Source: Bacillota bacterium
GTDB taxonomy: Bacteria; Bacillota; Bacilli; Bacillales_A; Planococcaceae
Length of the DNA: 37,435 nt
Direction of reading: 5' to 3'
Assembly: GCA_023405135.1 (NCBI GenBank)
Contig: JAEXYZ010000123.1
Coordinates: 1 to 37,435, forward strand
The notes under the pieces are model-generated. The model searched no databases and was not told the DNA's origin. It saw only the letters and a program-made list of their open reading frames with translations. Positions 8,272-17,217 of the stretch are shown piece by piece; the first letter of the stretch is position 1, and each line of letters begins with the position of its first letter. The position numbers and the translations under genes are program-made.

Positions 8272-8757
8272 ATGGCAAAACAGAAATTAGCAAAGACAAA
8301 TGCAGTTCGTTTATTAGATCAACAAAAAATCGCCTACAACTTAATGGAATATACAATAGAAGATAATCAAGTTGACGGAGTGACTGTTGCTAAGAAAGTG
8401 GGGCATCCCGTTTCGCATGTGTTTAAAACATTAATGACTACAGCAGGTGCAGGTAAATTTTTCGTTTTTGTCATTCCAGTTGCAGAGGAATTAAATTTAA
8501 AAGCTTGTGCTAAAGTAGCTGGTGAAAAGAAAATAGAAATGTTACATGTAAAGGATTTATTAGCAACAACCGGTTATATTCGTGGAGGATGTTCACCAGT
8601 AGGAATGAAAAAATTATTTCCTACTTTTATTGATGAATCTGCTGAAAACCTTGATTATATTGTGGTCAGTGCAGGGAAAATTGGGATGCAAATTCAATTA
8701 AGCCCAAGTGATCTAATTCGAGTTACAAAAGGGAAGTTTGCAAGCTTAACGATTTAG
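8272..8757 (+). CDS. ybaK: YbaK/EbsC-family Cys-tRNA(Pro) deacylase
   Basis: 161 residues, the normal length for this single-domain family. It hydrolyses cysteine wrongly attached to tRNA-Pro, a trans-editing step in translation. Family landmarks are AVRLLDQQKIAY at the N-terminus, HVFKTLMTTAGAGKFFVFVIP (~49-69, containing the conserved Lys of the catalytic pocket), LNLKACAKVAG and the GYIRGGCSPVGMKK block (~108-121). GGGAGTAG precedes the ATG. It stands alone or forms a short unit with the membrane protein that follows 36 bases later. Confidence 0.92.
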   Translation: MAKQKLAKTNAVRLLDQQKIAYNLMEYTIEDNQVDGVTVAKKVGHPVSHVFKTLMTTAGAGKFFVFVIPVAEELNLKACAKVAGEKKIEMLHVKDLLATTGYIRGGCSPVGMKKLFPTFIDESAENLDYIVVSAGKIGMQIQLSPSDLIRVTKGKFASLTI

Positions 8758-8793
8758 CTAATGGCTTCTTAAAAGAGAAAGAAGGCTTTTAAA

Positions 8794-9459
8794 ATGCGTA
8801 GAGAGTTAAAGTGGAAATGGCTATTCTTTTTTGTAGGAATCGCTATTATGTCACTGGGCATTTCCATGGTAATCGAAGGGAAAGGGTTAGGAGTAAGCCC
8901 TTGGGATGTACTGCATATTGGGTTATATAAACAATTAGGTTTATCAATTGGCTCTTGGACAATATTTACTGGTCTATTTATCGTTGCAGCAGCATCTATT
9001 TATTTAAAACAATGTCCCAAAATAGCAACGTGGCTAAATATGTTACTTTGTGGCATATTCGTTGATGGGTTTAACTGGTTATTACCAGATACAGATATTT
9101 TATTTTTTGAAGTGCTCTATTTCATTTTAGGCATAGTCGTTCTATGTGTTGGCTGTGCTATGTATATAGCTCCTAATTTAGGAGCAGGACCACGTGATAC
9201 ACTGATGATTTTAATTGTGGAGAAATTCGGAGGTTCAATCCGTCGAGCACGTTTTATTATGGAGACATTTGCAGCTGTTTTAGGCTGGCTTCTAGGAGGA
9301 CCTGTAGGAGCTGGAACAATTATTATTGCAATGTTTACAGGTTCAATCATTCAATTAGCTTTACCAGTTTTTCAAAATTTACTTGAGAAGAAAATTTCAG
9401 AACCAGAAAATAAGACAATTATTTCGAAACCACAAACTAAAATACTCGCAAAAGAATAA
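8794..9459 (+). CDS. YczE-family integral membrane protein
   Basis: 221 residues with about five to six hydrophobic spans. Motifs GLGVSPWDVLHIG (~31-43) and APNLGAGPRDTLM (~127-139) are repeated halves typical of the YczE/YitT-like family (GxGxxPwD). The family's transport or regulatory role is not established. AGAAGG lies 8 bases before the ATG. It is probably co-transcribed with ybaK, and it is followed at once by a terminator shared with the convergent iron operon. Confidence 0.8.
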   Translation: MRRELKWKWLFFFVGIAIMSLGISMVIEGKGLGVSPWDVLHIGLYKQLGLSIGSWTIFTGLFIVAAASIYLKQCPKIATWLNMLLCGIFVDGFNWLLPDTDILFFEVLYFILGIVVLCVGCAMYIAPNLGAGPRDTLMILIVEKFGGSIRRARFIMETFAAVLGWLLGGPVGAGTIIIAMFTGSIIQLALPVFQNLLEKKISEPENKTIISKPQTKILAKE

Positions 9460-9480
9460 TCCCTTTTGCGAGTGTTTTTA
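9445..9480. terminator. Bidirectional terminator between convergent genes
   Basis: CTCGCAAAAG (9445-9454) and CTTTTGCGAG (9463-9472) form a perfect 10-bp stem followed by TGTTTTTA on the plus strand. It overlaps the last codons of the YczE-like gene and lies just beyond the efeU stop codon. Confidence 0.85.
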
Positions 9481-9485
9481 ATTTA

Positions 9486-11201
9486 TTATGCAGTTTTTAC
9501 AAATTTTTTCCTGAACGCAACAATAGCACAAACAACAATTAAAATAATTTGTCCAGTTAATGTTTCCATAGTAGGGTAGAAGCCAATAGAGCTCAAAACA
9601 GGGAGCTTGTGCATAACTGTTGTTGGGAGTGCATTCGTTAATTGTAAAGTATGAACACTTGTCCCAATAATTTTAAAGGCTAAAACGTAAATGAAAATCG
9701 TCGCAACGAAGAAAAATTTGTGTATTGGAATTTGTAATGACATTTTAAACAATATATAACCAACAAGGATTAAAATGAATACAGCAACAACAATACCTAA
9801 AGCAAAATCAAAGGTTGGCATATTTGGTGCAACTCCAACATAAAAAATAATCGTTTCCGCACCTTCTCGGAAGACAGATAAAAAGCTAATTGCTGCCATT
9901 GCAAAAATAGATTGCTTAGAAATTGCATTTCCCATTTGTTTTGCTAAATAAGCATTCCAAGATTTAACCGTCGACTTATTATGAAGCCAAATTCCAACCC
10001 CAATCATCATGACAGCTGCAATTAAGCCAACATAGCCTTCAAGCATTTCCCGACTTGTATTAACAGATAATGAATTAAACACAACAGATAATAAAACAGC
10101 AGCAACAATTGATAGTACAATACCCGCTATTGCCCCAATTACTACCCATTTTGCCATATGTGATTGATTTGATTTTTTTAAGAATGAAACGAGAATGGTA
10201 ATGATTAACAGCGCTTCAAGTCCTTCCCGAAGTAGAATCAATGCTGAATCCCAGAAGCTATAGCTTGAATCATCCTGTAACAGCGAAATTTCTGTTTTAA
10301 ATTGTGCCAACTGCTCTGTAACTTTTTCCATGTTTGGACTACTTTTCATTAATTCGCTAACTAGAATGGGCATCTGACTTTCAATTTCAGTATACAAACT
10401 TCCATTCCGTGTTGACACTTCCATTTCTACCATAGGCCACACAGTAATAAATTCTTTTAACTGATTGCTTGCTTCTGTATATTTTTCATCTTGTATGAAA
10501 GATTGGGCTTCTTCAATATAGTCGATTAAAGATTGTAGCGAGTATTCGCCTTCAGCAACCTCCACATCTTTTCCTGCGATAAATTGTTCAATCGTTTCCT
10601 TTAAGGCTTCATATTGTGTAGTAACGACTGCTATATCAGGATTGTCCTGAGCAAGAGTAATTCGGATAAAAGACATTTGTGTTTCAATTTGACCATACAT
10701 TCCGATACTTTGATCACGAACAGGCTGCTCGTAAAGATTCCATTTCTTATCAAATTCATTGTACTTTTCATTGATTATTTTAAAATCACCAGTTGCTAAT
10801 GCTTCTTCAAACATTTCCATGACAGGAGTAAATTTCATTTTAAAGTCGTTTCGTTGAGCAGCTTCATCAATCGGATTTTGTACATTTTCTAATGTCTTGA
10901 GCGCTTTTGATAAGTTCGTTAATGCAGTTACTCGTTCTTCTGAAGATTTAGCATTTTGAACATCCTTTAAAGCATTATCTATTGCTGACTTTTCTTTTTC
11001 CTCGGAAATCGTGACATTTGCCCAATTTGCTGCAAATTCTTCAATAGCCTTTGTTGCCTCTGCCTCGTTACCTTGCTTTGTGTTAATGAGTGCATCTGTT
11101 ATTGAAATATAATATTCACTATAAGATGTCTCCGCATGAGTAGGGGGGACGAACAATAAAAAACATAAAATTATGCTACAAAGTTGAAAAAAGAGCTTCA
11201 C
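9486..11201 (-). CDS. efeU: FTR1-family iron permease EfeU with long extracytoplasmic N-terminal region
   Basis: 571 residues. It starts at GTG 11201, with AAAGGGAG ~9 bases upstream, and overlaps the 3' end of efeB by 26 bases. A signal peptide (to about PTHAE, residue 24) is followed by ~290 helical extracytoplasmic residues, then a seven-span FTR1 permease. The iron-binding glutamate motifs of FTR1 are present twice: REGLEALLI (~320-328) and REGAETIIFY (~440). It moves iron across the membrane after oxidation by EfeB, with EfeO as the extracellular binding lipoprotein. The long N-terminal extension is common in Gram-positive EfeU proteins. Confidence 0.92.
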   Translation of the reverse strand: MKLFFQLCSIILCFLLFVPPTHAETSYSEYYISITDALINTKQGNEAEATKAIEEFAANWANVTISEEKEKSAIDNALKDVQNAKSSEERVTALTNLSKALKTLENVQNPIDEAAQRNDFKMKFTPVMEMFEEALATGDFKIINEKYNEFDKKWNLYEQPVRDQSIGMYGQIETQMSFIRITLAQDNPDIAVVTTQYEALKETIEQFIAGKDVEVAEGEYSLQSLIDYIEEAQSFIQDEKYTEASNQLKEFITVWPMVEMEVSTRNGSLYTEIESQMPILVSELMKSSPNMEKVTEQLAQFKTEISLLQDDSSYSFWDSALILLREGLEALLIITILVSFLKKSNQSHMAKWVVIGAIAGIVLSIVAAVLLSVVFNSLSVNTSREMLEGYVGLIAAVMMIGVGIWLHNKSTVKSWNAYLAKQMGNAISKQSIFAMAAISFLSVFREGAETIIFYVGVAPNMPTFDFALGIVVAVFILILVGYILFKMSLQIPIHKFFFVATIFIYVLAFKIIGTSVHTLQLTNALPTTVMHKLPVLSSIGFYPTMETLTGQIILIVVCAIVAFRKKFVKTA

Positions 11202-12420
11202 CTATATAACTCCCTTTAGTTACACCAGGAAAGCAAGCAAAAATCGCGCTACCACGGTGAGTAATGTATTCATTTAATCGATCTAGTCTTCCTAAACTAT
11301 TTTGAATGTCGATAAAGGCTTGAGGATCTTTTTGGAACGAAATAAATAATAGCCCAGCATCATAAGCACCTGTTGAGTCGACAATCCCAGATGAATAAGA
11401 GAAGGAACGTCTTAAAATAGCACGGTTTGCTTTTTTAGCCAAGGAAACATGAGAGTCATCTGGAATAAGCAACTTGCCATTTACATCTGTTGCTGTAATG
11501 TCAACTTCATCAAATTCATTTTTCATGCCTATCGGAGCACCGCTAGCACGATGGCGTCCAAACGTTTCCTCTTGATCCTTTAAAGAAGTGCGATCCCAAG
11601 TTTCTAAATGCATCTGAATCTTTCGGAAAATTAAATATGTACCGTTTGTCATCCATCCCTTTGATTCACCGTTACCAATCCAAACTGTTTGATTAAATTC
11701 AGCAGGTGTTGAAGGGTTAGCAGTACCATCCTTGAAAGAAAATAGGTTTCGAGGAGTTCCGCCATCTATAGGGATAGAATTAAATCCAGCTTGAGACCAT
11801 TTCAATGTCACTTTACCAGATGCAGCCCGGATTAAATTCCGAACTGCATGAAAGGCAACTTGGGGATCATCGGCACAAGCCTGAATACAAATATCTCCAC
11901 CACATTTTGCATCATCAAGCTGGTCTTTCGGGAAGTGAGGTAAATCCTTTAATTCGGCCGGCTTCTTACCTGCAAGTCCGAAAGATACATTGTTAAATAG
12001 AGATGGTCCTACTCCAAAGGTTAAAGTGAGGTTTGACGCATCTAAACCCATTGCCTCTCCCGTATCGACAGTTGGTACGTATGCATTTGTTGTAGAATCC
12101 GCAATTGGTTCACCATTTGTTAAACGAACTGCAAGGGGAGTCCACATTTGAAAAAGTTTTTGTAATTCTTCCTTTGATTTAACCGATGTGTCTAATGCAG
12201 CAAAGTAAATATGCTTTTGTACAGGTGTTGTAATGCCTGATTGGTACTTACCGTAAAATGCAATTTTATTTTTCGAAGTCGTACTGTCATCGATATGCAT
12301 AAAGTCGTATCCAAGAGCTTTTGCAACACCGCCAAATCCTGATGCTCCGATTGCTATGCCAGCAGCAGTCATTCCAGTGACTTTTAACATTTCACGTCTT
12401 GTAATTTTTTTTTCAGACAT
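11176..12420 (-). CDS. efeB: EfeB, DyP-type haem peroxidase/deferrochelatase, Tat-exported
   Basis: About 414 residues from ATG 12420 (MSEKKITRREML); AAGGGTGTGG lies upstream. A GTG three codons earlier is possible but sits in that ribosome binding site. The twin-arginine signal TRREMLKVTGMTAAGIAIG means the folded haem protein is exported by Tat. The DyP landmark GxxDG is seen as SFKDGTANP (~230), and the late segment RRSFSYSSG is also typical. EfeB oxidises ferrous iron at the cell surface and hands it to EfeU. Gene order efeO-efeB-efeU with 4-base spacing and an overlap shows one operon. Confidence 0.93.
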   Translation of the reverse strand: MSEKKITRREMLKVTGMTAAGIAIGASGFGGVAKALGYDFMHIDDSTTSKNKIAFYGKYQSGITTPVQKHIYFAALDTSVKSKEELQKLFQMWTPLAVRLTNGEPIADSTTNAYVPTVDTGEAMGLDASNLTLTFGVGPSLFNNVSFGLAGKKPAELKDLPHFPKDQLDDAKCGGDICIQACADDPQVAFHAVRNLIRAASGKVTLKWSQAGFNSIPIDGGTPRNLFSFKDGTANPSTPAEFNQTVWIGNGESKGWMTNGTYLIFRKIQMHLETWDRTSLKDQEETFGRHRASGAPIGMKNEFDEVDITATDVNGKLLIPDDSHVSLAKKANRAILRRSFSYSSGIVDSTGAYDAGLLFISFQKDPQAFIDIQNSLGRLDRLNEYITHRGSAIFACFPGVTKGSYIGEALFSTL

Positions 12421-12433
12421 TGTTACCACACCC

Positions 12434-13315
12434 TTACTCTAAAATAATTCCCATTTGGCTAAGTGGTTCTCCTAGTTGGTTCACCGCAGTAGATAATTCT
12501 TTTGTGTTTTCTTCTGTTAGTTCTTCATATGATGCATAGTTACCATCAGTAGATTCATATTTTGCGAGTAAATCGTTAACAGCTGCAAATTTTTCATCTA
12601 ATGTTGTAGCAAGTGTTGGGTCTTTTGCTTCTATCTTATTTCGTAAAATTTCAAAGATTTTTTCGGCGCCTTCAATATTTGCTTTAAAGTCATAAAGGTC
12701 AGTGTGAGAATAAATTTCTTCTTCTCCGGTAATTTTTGAAGTAGATACTTCATTTAATAAGTCAACAGCACCTGTAATCATTAGTTCTGGGCTCACTTCA
12801 ACTGTTTGAACAAGTGCATATAATTCTTTTACATCTGCAAGAAGTTGATCAGCTATCGCATCATATCCCTCTGTTGTGTTTTCCACCCATAATGCATATT
12901 CAAGCTTATGATAACCTGTCCATTCTTCCTCACCTTTGCCTTCTTCTTGAATATCAGCTAAACGTCCATCGATGCGCGGATCTAAGTCACCAAAGCTTTC
13001 TGCAATCGGTTCTGAACGTTCAAAGTACATACGGGCTAGAGGATATATTGCTTTTGCTTCTTCAATATTGCCAGCTTTAAATGCATTAACGAATTTTTCT
13101 GTTTCGATTAAAAATGAATCCATTTGTTCAGAGGCGAAAGATTTATATGCATCTAGTTCAGGTTGTAGGGTATTGGCACCTGATGTTGTATCAGCTTGTT
13201 CTGTAGCGGGAGCTTCTGTAGTGTCAGCAGTTTTAGTTGTTGCTTCATCAGAAGAACATGCTGACATTAAAATGCCACTTGCAACAAATATTGCAGTTAA
13301 TGATTTATATTTCAT
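12434..13315 (-). CDS. efeO: EfeO/EfeM iron-binding lipoprotein (M75/imelysin-like)
   Basis: 293 residues with a lipoprotein signal ending at the lipobox LMSAC (Cys 20), then a Thr/Ala-rich linker to ~50 and a helical EfeO domain. The HxxE metal motif is visible in GYHKLEYALW (~138-147). There is no N-terminal cupredoxin domain, which fits the short EfeM/M75 form or Gram-positive EfeO. It is anchored on the outer face of the membrane and feeds iron to EfeB/EfeU. AAGGAAC precedes the ATG. First gene of the operon, directly downstream of the Fur-controlled promoter. Confidence 0.92.
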   Translation of the reverse strand: MKYKSLTAIFVASGILMSACSSDEATTKTADTTEAPATEQADTTSGANTLQPELDAYKSFASEQMDSFLIETEKFVNAFKAGNIEEAKAIYPLARMYFERSEPIAESFGDLDPRIDGRLADIQEEGKGEEEWTGYHKLEYALWVENTTEGYDAIADQLLADVKELYALVQTVEVSPELMITGAVDLLNEVSTSKITGEEEIYSHTDLYDFKANIEGAEKIFEILRNKIEAKDPTLATTLDEKFAAVNDLLAKYESTDGNYASYEELTEENTKELSTAVNQLGEPLSQMGIILE

Positions 13316-13350
13316 ATTTCAGTTCCTTCTTTCTTTAATATCATTTTGAC

Positions 13351-13383
13351 GATAATGATAATCCTTCTCAATTAAAAATACAA
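13351..13383 (-). promoter_or_regulatory. Fur box overlapping the efe operon promoter
   Basis: 13351-13369 reads GATAATGATAATCCTTCTC, 17 of 19 matches to the classical Fur consensus. On the minus strand a promoter overlaps it: TTGTAT (13383-13378), a 17-base gap, and TATCAT (13360-13355), which sits inside the Fur box. Fur-Fe bound here would block transcription of efeO-efeB-efeU when iron is plentiful. Confidence 0.88.
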
Positions 13384-13551
13384 TACTATTCCTGAAACAT
13401 TGCAAAATATTACTAAACATATCCTAATAATGTTATGAAAGAGTAATTTCTTTTTGATGTTTTGCGCGAAGTAATCCAAAGTTTGGAGGATTCTTTTGTA
13501 GTAGTTATGCTAAAATGGACATAGATTTTTTGAAAGGGAGCTGTTGATGGT

Positions 13552-14739
13552 ATGGCTAAAATTTTAGATACATTTTTAAACGAAAACTTACAAGCATTGA
13601 GAGATCAAGGTCTTTACAATGAAATTGATGCAGTAGAAGGCGCAAATGGGCCAATTATTCAAGTTAACGGTAAGAAATTAATTAACCTATCATCAAACAA
13701 CTATTTAGGTTTAGCAACAAATGAAGAATTGAAACAAGTTGCTAAGGAAGCAATAGATAAATATGGTGTGGGAGCAGGGGCAGTTCGTACAATTAATGGA
13801 ACACTTGACCTTCATGTGAAATTAGAAGAAAAGCTAGCTGAATTTAAAGGCACTGAAGCTGCGATTTCTTATCAATCAGGCTTTAACTGTAATATGGCTG
13901 CTATTTCAGCAGTAATGGATAAAAACGATGCAATTTTGTCTGATCAATTAAACCATGCTTCCATTATTGATGGCTGTCGTTTATCAAAAGCAAAAATTAT
14001 CGCGTACAATCACTCAGATATGGAAGATCTTCGCGCAAAAGCAAAAGAAGCAAAAGAATCGGGTTTGTACAATAAAATCATGGTCATTACTGATGGCGTT
14101 TTCTCAATGGATGGTGACATTGCAAAGCTACCAGAAATTGTGAAAATTGCAAAAGAGTTCGATTTAATTACTTATGTGGATGATGCTCATGGTTCAGGTG
14201 TGACAGGTAAAGGGAAAGGAACTGTAAAACATTTTGGACTTGAAAAAGAAATCGATTTCCAAATTGGTACGCTTTCAAAGGCGATTGGGGTAGTAGGAGG
14301 ATATGTAGCTGGTAAGAAAAACTTAATCGATTGGTTAAAAGTTCGCTCTCGTCCGTTTTTATTCTCAACAGCAGTCACTCCTGGCGATGTTGCCGCAATT
14401 ACACATGCTGTTCAACTGATCATTGATTCAACTGAATTACACGATAAGCTTTGGGAAAATGGAGACTACTTAAAAGCAGGCTTGAAAAAACTTGGATTTA
14501 ACATCGGTGCGTCAGAAACACCGATAACGCCATGTATTATTGGAGATGAAAAATTAACACAACAATTTTCTAAACGCCTAGTAGAAGAAGGGGTTTATGC
14601 AAAAGCAATCGTATTTCCAACAGTACCAAAAGGAACTGGGCGTGTTCGCAATATGCCAACTGCTGCGCATACAAAAGAAATGCTAGATGAAGCTCTGGCA
14701 ATCTACGAAAAAGTCGGCCGCGAACTAGGTGTAATTTAA
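13552..14739 (+). CDS. kbl: Glycine C-acetyltransferase (2-amino-3-ketobutyrate CoA ligase)
   Basis: 395 residues, the usual length for this PLP enzyme of the alpha-oxoamine synthase family. It joins acetyl-CoA and glycine, or works in reverse in threonine breakdown. Landmarks are NLSSNNYLGLA (~45-55), GAGAVRTINGTLDLH (~75-89), VDDAHGSGVTGKGKG (~206-220, the Asp/His contacts to PLP) and the Schiff-base lysine in TLSKAIGVVGGY (~241-252). GAAAGGGAG is upstream. The threonine dehydrogenase gene (tdh), often its neighbour, is not adjacent. The close relative 8-amino-7-oxononanoate synthase cannot be fully excluded, but no biotin genes are nearby. Confidence 0.9.
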   Translation: MAKILDTFLNENLQALRDQGLYNEIDAVEGANGPIIQVNGKKLINLSSNNYLGLATNEELKQVAKEAIDKYGVGAGAVRTINGTLDLHVKLEEKLAEFKGTEAAISYQSGFNCNMAAISAVMDKNDAILSDQLNHASIIDGCRLSKAKIIAYNHSDMEDLRAKAKEAKESGLYNKIMVITDGVFSMDGDIAKLPEIVKIAKEFDLITYVDDAHGSGVTGKGKGTVKHFGLEKEIDFQIGTLSKAIGVVGGYVAGKKNLIDWLKVRSRPFLFSTAVTPGDVAAITHAVQLIIDSTELHDKLWENGDYLKAGLKKLGFNIGASETPITPCIIGDEKLTQQFSKRLVEEGVYAKAIVFPTVPKGTGRVRNMPTAAHTKEMLDEALAIYEKVGRELGVI

Positions 14740-14747
14740 TCTTTAAT

Positions 14748-14808
14748 GTACCAGGTACGCAAATAATTTCGAATTTTTTGAATTGTTTGCGTGCCTGGTA
14801 CCTTTTTT
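14748..14808 (+). terminator. Long palindromic terminator built from a GTACCAGGTAC element
   Basis: GTACCAGGTACGCAAA (14748-14763) pairs over 16 bases (one G-T pair) with TTTGCGTGCCTGGTAC (14786-14801), followed by CTTTTTTA. The left arm's core recurs at 18852-18862, so this may be a dispersed palindromic repeat serving as the kbl terminator. Confidence 0.85.
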
Positions 14809-14857
14809 AGGCTGTTAACATAAAAATAAGTTAACAAACCTATGGAAGGATGAAAGA

Positions 14858-15928
14858 TTGAACGGAACAGTGACGCACTTTTTCGGGCAGGCGATGACAG
14901 GGCAAGGTATGAAACATGTATATAAAGAATTAATGAATACGGAAGCAGATAAAGTTTATCTTCTAAAAGGTGCGCATGGTTTTAAAATTTCGAAACTTTT
15001 TAATGAGCTAACAACCCACTACAGTACACAAGGGGCAGATGTTGAAATCTTTCTAGACCCTCTATTTGAAAATACAATCGAAGCTCTATTCGTAAAAGAA
15101 CCATACAACATTCTATACCTGCAAGGGACTAATCCATCTGTTGAACCAATATTATTAGGGCTAAGGGATAAAGTCATTTCATTGTATGATTGCGTGGATG
15201 AACAGAAGCTTTTATTACACAGTGAGCAACTTGCTAAAATTCATGAAATGAAAACAATATACTATGAAAATTGCTTTGCTTCATTAGCTAACGCGATAAA
15301 AATTCATGATGACTGGGAAGTTGAAACGAGAAGATATATGAACTGGAAAGGGCTAGATGACCAATTTGATGAACTGAAGAGCACACTCCTTGGGAATACG
15401 AAACAAGAAAAAGCTGCTAAATTGACTCATCGCTTACTTGGAACATTAACACCAAAAGGAGCCCGTGATACAGTTCAAAGCATTACTCAAAATCTTGAAA
15501 GAAGGCTATTTATTAAGGGGTATCCTGGCACTGGCAAGTCATCAATGATGAAAAAACTTGCCGAGGAGGCAACATCAAGAGGTTATGATGTGCAAATGGT
15601 TTGGTGTGGTCTTGATTCAAATTCGGTTGATATGGTTATTATCCCAGAGCTGAAATTTTGCATTTTTGATAGCACTGAACCCCATGTTTACTTCCCGGAT
15701 GAAGCACGACTAGGTGATGAAATATATGACATCGCTCAACATTGTCATCCAACAGAGGTTGAAGAAAGAAATATAGAAAAGATTGTTGCAAACTATAAAG
15801 CCGCCATTAAAGATGCAACAATGAATGCAAACCTATATGCAATAGAAGAAAGAAAAGTTCGTGAAATTATTGATCAATCAATCTATGACGAACAATTTGA
15901 AAAGCGGGTAAAGATGCTGTTTAAGTAA
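14858..15928 (+). CDS. P-loop ATPase of the PRK06851 type, function unknown
   Basis: 356 residues from TTG 14858 with AAGGATG upstream. It is a tandem P-loop protein: a degenerate first loop (LLKGAHGFKISKL at ~35-47, lacking the normal GKS/T) and an intact second Walker A GYPGTGKSSMMKK (~220-232). The overall pattern matches, from memory, the conserved Bacillota family listed as PRK06851. No membrane spans. The function of the family is not known to me. It stands alone, ending in a terminator. Confidence 0.7.
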   Translation: MNGTVTHFFGQAMTGQGMKHVYKELMNTEADKVYLLKGAHGFKISKLFNELTTHYSTQGADVEIFLDPLFENTIEALFVKEPYNILYLQGTNPSVEPILLGLRDKVISLYDCVDEQKLLLHSEQLAKIHEMKTIYYENCFASLANAIKIHDDWEVETRRYMNWKGLDDQFDELKSTLLGNTKQEKAAKLTHRLLGTLTPKGARDTVQSITQNLERRLFIKGYPGTGKSSMMKKLAEEATSRGYDVQMVWCGLDSNSVDMVIIPELKFCIFDSTEPHVYFPDEARLGDEIYDIAQHCHPTEVEERNIEKIVANYKAAIKDATMNANLYAIEERKVREIIDQSIYDEQFEKRVKMLFK

Positions 15929-15957
15929 GAAAGTATCAGCCCCTTTTCTAATTTAAT

Positions 15958-16001
15958 GGGATCGTTCAGAAAGTAAAACTTCTGGATGACCCATTTTTAT
16001 T
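15958..16001 (+). terminator. Rho-independent terminator
   Basis: GGGATCGTTCAGAAAG (from 15958) pairs imperfectly with CTTCTGGATGACCC (to ~15992), followed by ATTTTTATTG. Confidence 0.7.
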
Positions 16002-16110
16002 GTTACTACTGCACTTCACAGTATTAAAAATATCTTATATTTAGGTAGCAATTTTTATATTTTAAGTTAAAATTGAAAATAGTGAATTTTTTTAATTTGC
16101 AAGTAATAGT

Positions 16111-16155
16111 TTGTCAGTATTTATTGACAATTATCAAATTTCAATGTAATTTGAT
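16111..16155. promoter_or_regulatory. Two adjacent inverted repeats upstream of metN
   Basis: TTGTCA (16111-16116) and TGACAA (16125-16130) form one dyad. ATCAAATT (16133-16140) and AATTTGAT (16148-16155) form a second, perfect 8+8 dyad with a 7-base centre. TTGACA (16124-16129) could serve as a -35. TAAAAT and TATAGAT follow at 16155-16165. The arrangement looks like a repressor-controlled promoter. No SAM-riboswitch (S-box) core is visible in the ~290 bases between the terminator and metN. Confidence 0.45.
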
Positions 16156-16215
16156 AAAATATAGATGTTTAGTTGGTATTAACTTTCTAAAATACTGACC
16201 GGTGAGGAGAAGTAC

Positions 16216-17217
16216 ATGTTAGAGTTTCAAAATATTACGAAAATCTATGAATCTAAAAAGAAGCAAGTAGTCGGTGTAGATAATGTCTCTCTAACGATTA
16301 ACAAAGGAGATATTTTTGGAATCGTTGGTTATTCAGGTGCAGGGAAGAGCTCGTTGCTCCGATGTGTAAATTTACTTGAAAGACCGACAAGTGGAAAAGT
16401 TCTAGTTGATGGCGTTGATTTAACGCAGCTTTCAAGTAGTGAACTACGTATTGCTCGTTTAAAAATCGGCATGATTTTCCAGCATTTTTATCTTATTAGT
16501 CAAAAGACTGTAGGCGAAAATATAGCCTTTGCATTAAGAGCAGCAAAAACCCCATCGAACAGAATAAATCAACGTGTTGACGAACTACTTGAAATGGTTG
16601 GTTTAACGGATAAGCGAGACGTTTATCCTGGACAGCTTAGTGGTGGTCAAAAACAGCGTGTAGGAATCGCAAGAGCATTAGCAAACAATCCTTCGATTTT
16701 ACTTTGTGATGAGGCAACATCTGCACTTGATCCGAAAACAACACTTTCCATCTTGAAATTATTAAAAGAAATTAATGAAAAGCTAGGAATTACAATTGTA
16801 CTCATTACTCACGAAATGGATGTTGTAAAAGAAATTTGTAATCGAATGGCGATTATGCAAGACGGACGTGTCATTGAAACTGGTGAAGTTTATGATATAT
16901 TCGCAGAGCCAAAAGAACAGTTAACGCAAGAGTTTATTAAAAGTGTCGTATCTTTTGATATTCCAAATGAAATTTTAAAGGATGTAAAAGGGCAAATTAT
17001 TAAAATTTTATTTAAAGGTGAAGTTGCTGGAGAAGGCGTTATTTCTGATACAATGCAACGCTTTAACGTAAAAGGAAACTTTTTACACGGTACGATTGAA
17101 TACATACAAGAACGTCCACTTGGTATTTTTATTATGGAATTACAAGGTGAAGCTGCTGCTGTAAATGAAGCAAAAAGTTATATGGAACAGCGTGGCGCGA
17201 TAGTGGAGGTGGTCTAA
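16216..17217 (+). CDS. metN: Methionine ABC importer, ATP-binding protein MetN
   Basis: 333 residues. Walker A GYSGAGKSS (~36-44), ABC signature LSGGQKQRVGIARAL (~139-153), Walker B ILLCDEATSALDP (~159-171) and the switch His in LITHEMD are all intact. The last ~90 residues form the NIL (ACT-like) domain that in MetN binds methionine and inhibits transport. GGTGAGGAG lies 10 bases upstream. It powers uptake of D/L-methionine through MetI. First gene of metN-metI-metQ; the stop codon abuts the metI start. Confidence 0.95.
   Translation: MLEFQNITKIYESKKKQVVGVDNVSLTINKGDIFGIVGYSGAGKSSLLRCVNLLERPTSGKVLVDGVDLTQLSSSELRIARLKIGMIFQHFYLISQKTVGENIAFALRAAKTPSNRINQRVDELLEMVGLTDKRDVYPGQLSGGQKQRVGIARALANNPSILLCDEATSALDPKTTLSILKLLKEINEKLGITIVLITHEMDVVKEICNRMAIMQDGRVIETGEVYDIFAEPKEQLTQEFIKSVVSFDIPNEILKDVKGQIIKILFKGEVAGEGVISDTMQRFNVKGNFLHGTIEYIQERPLGIFIMELQGEAAAVNEAKSYMEQRGAIVEVV

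Noticed and set aside
16002..16215. S-box or T-box leader for metNIQ
   Set aside because: None of the conserved S-box or T-box core sequences can be found between the preceding terminator and metN.
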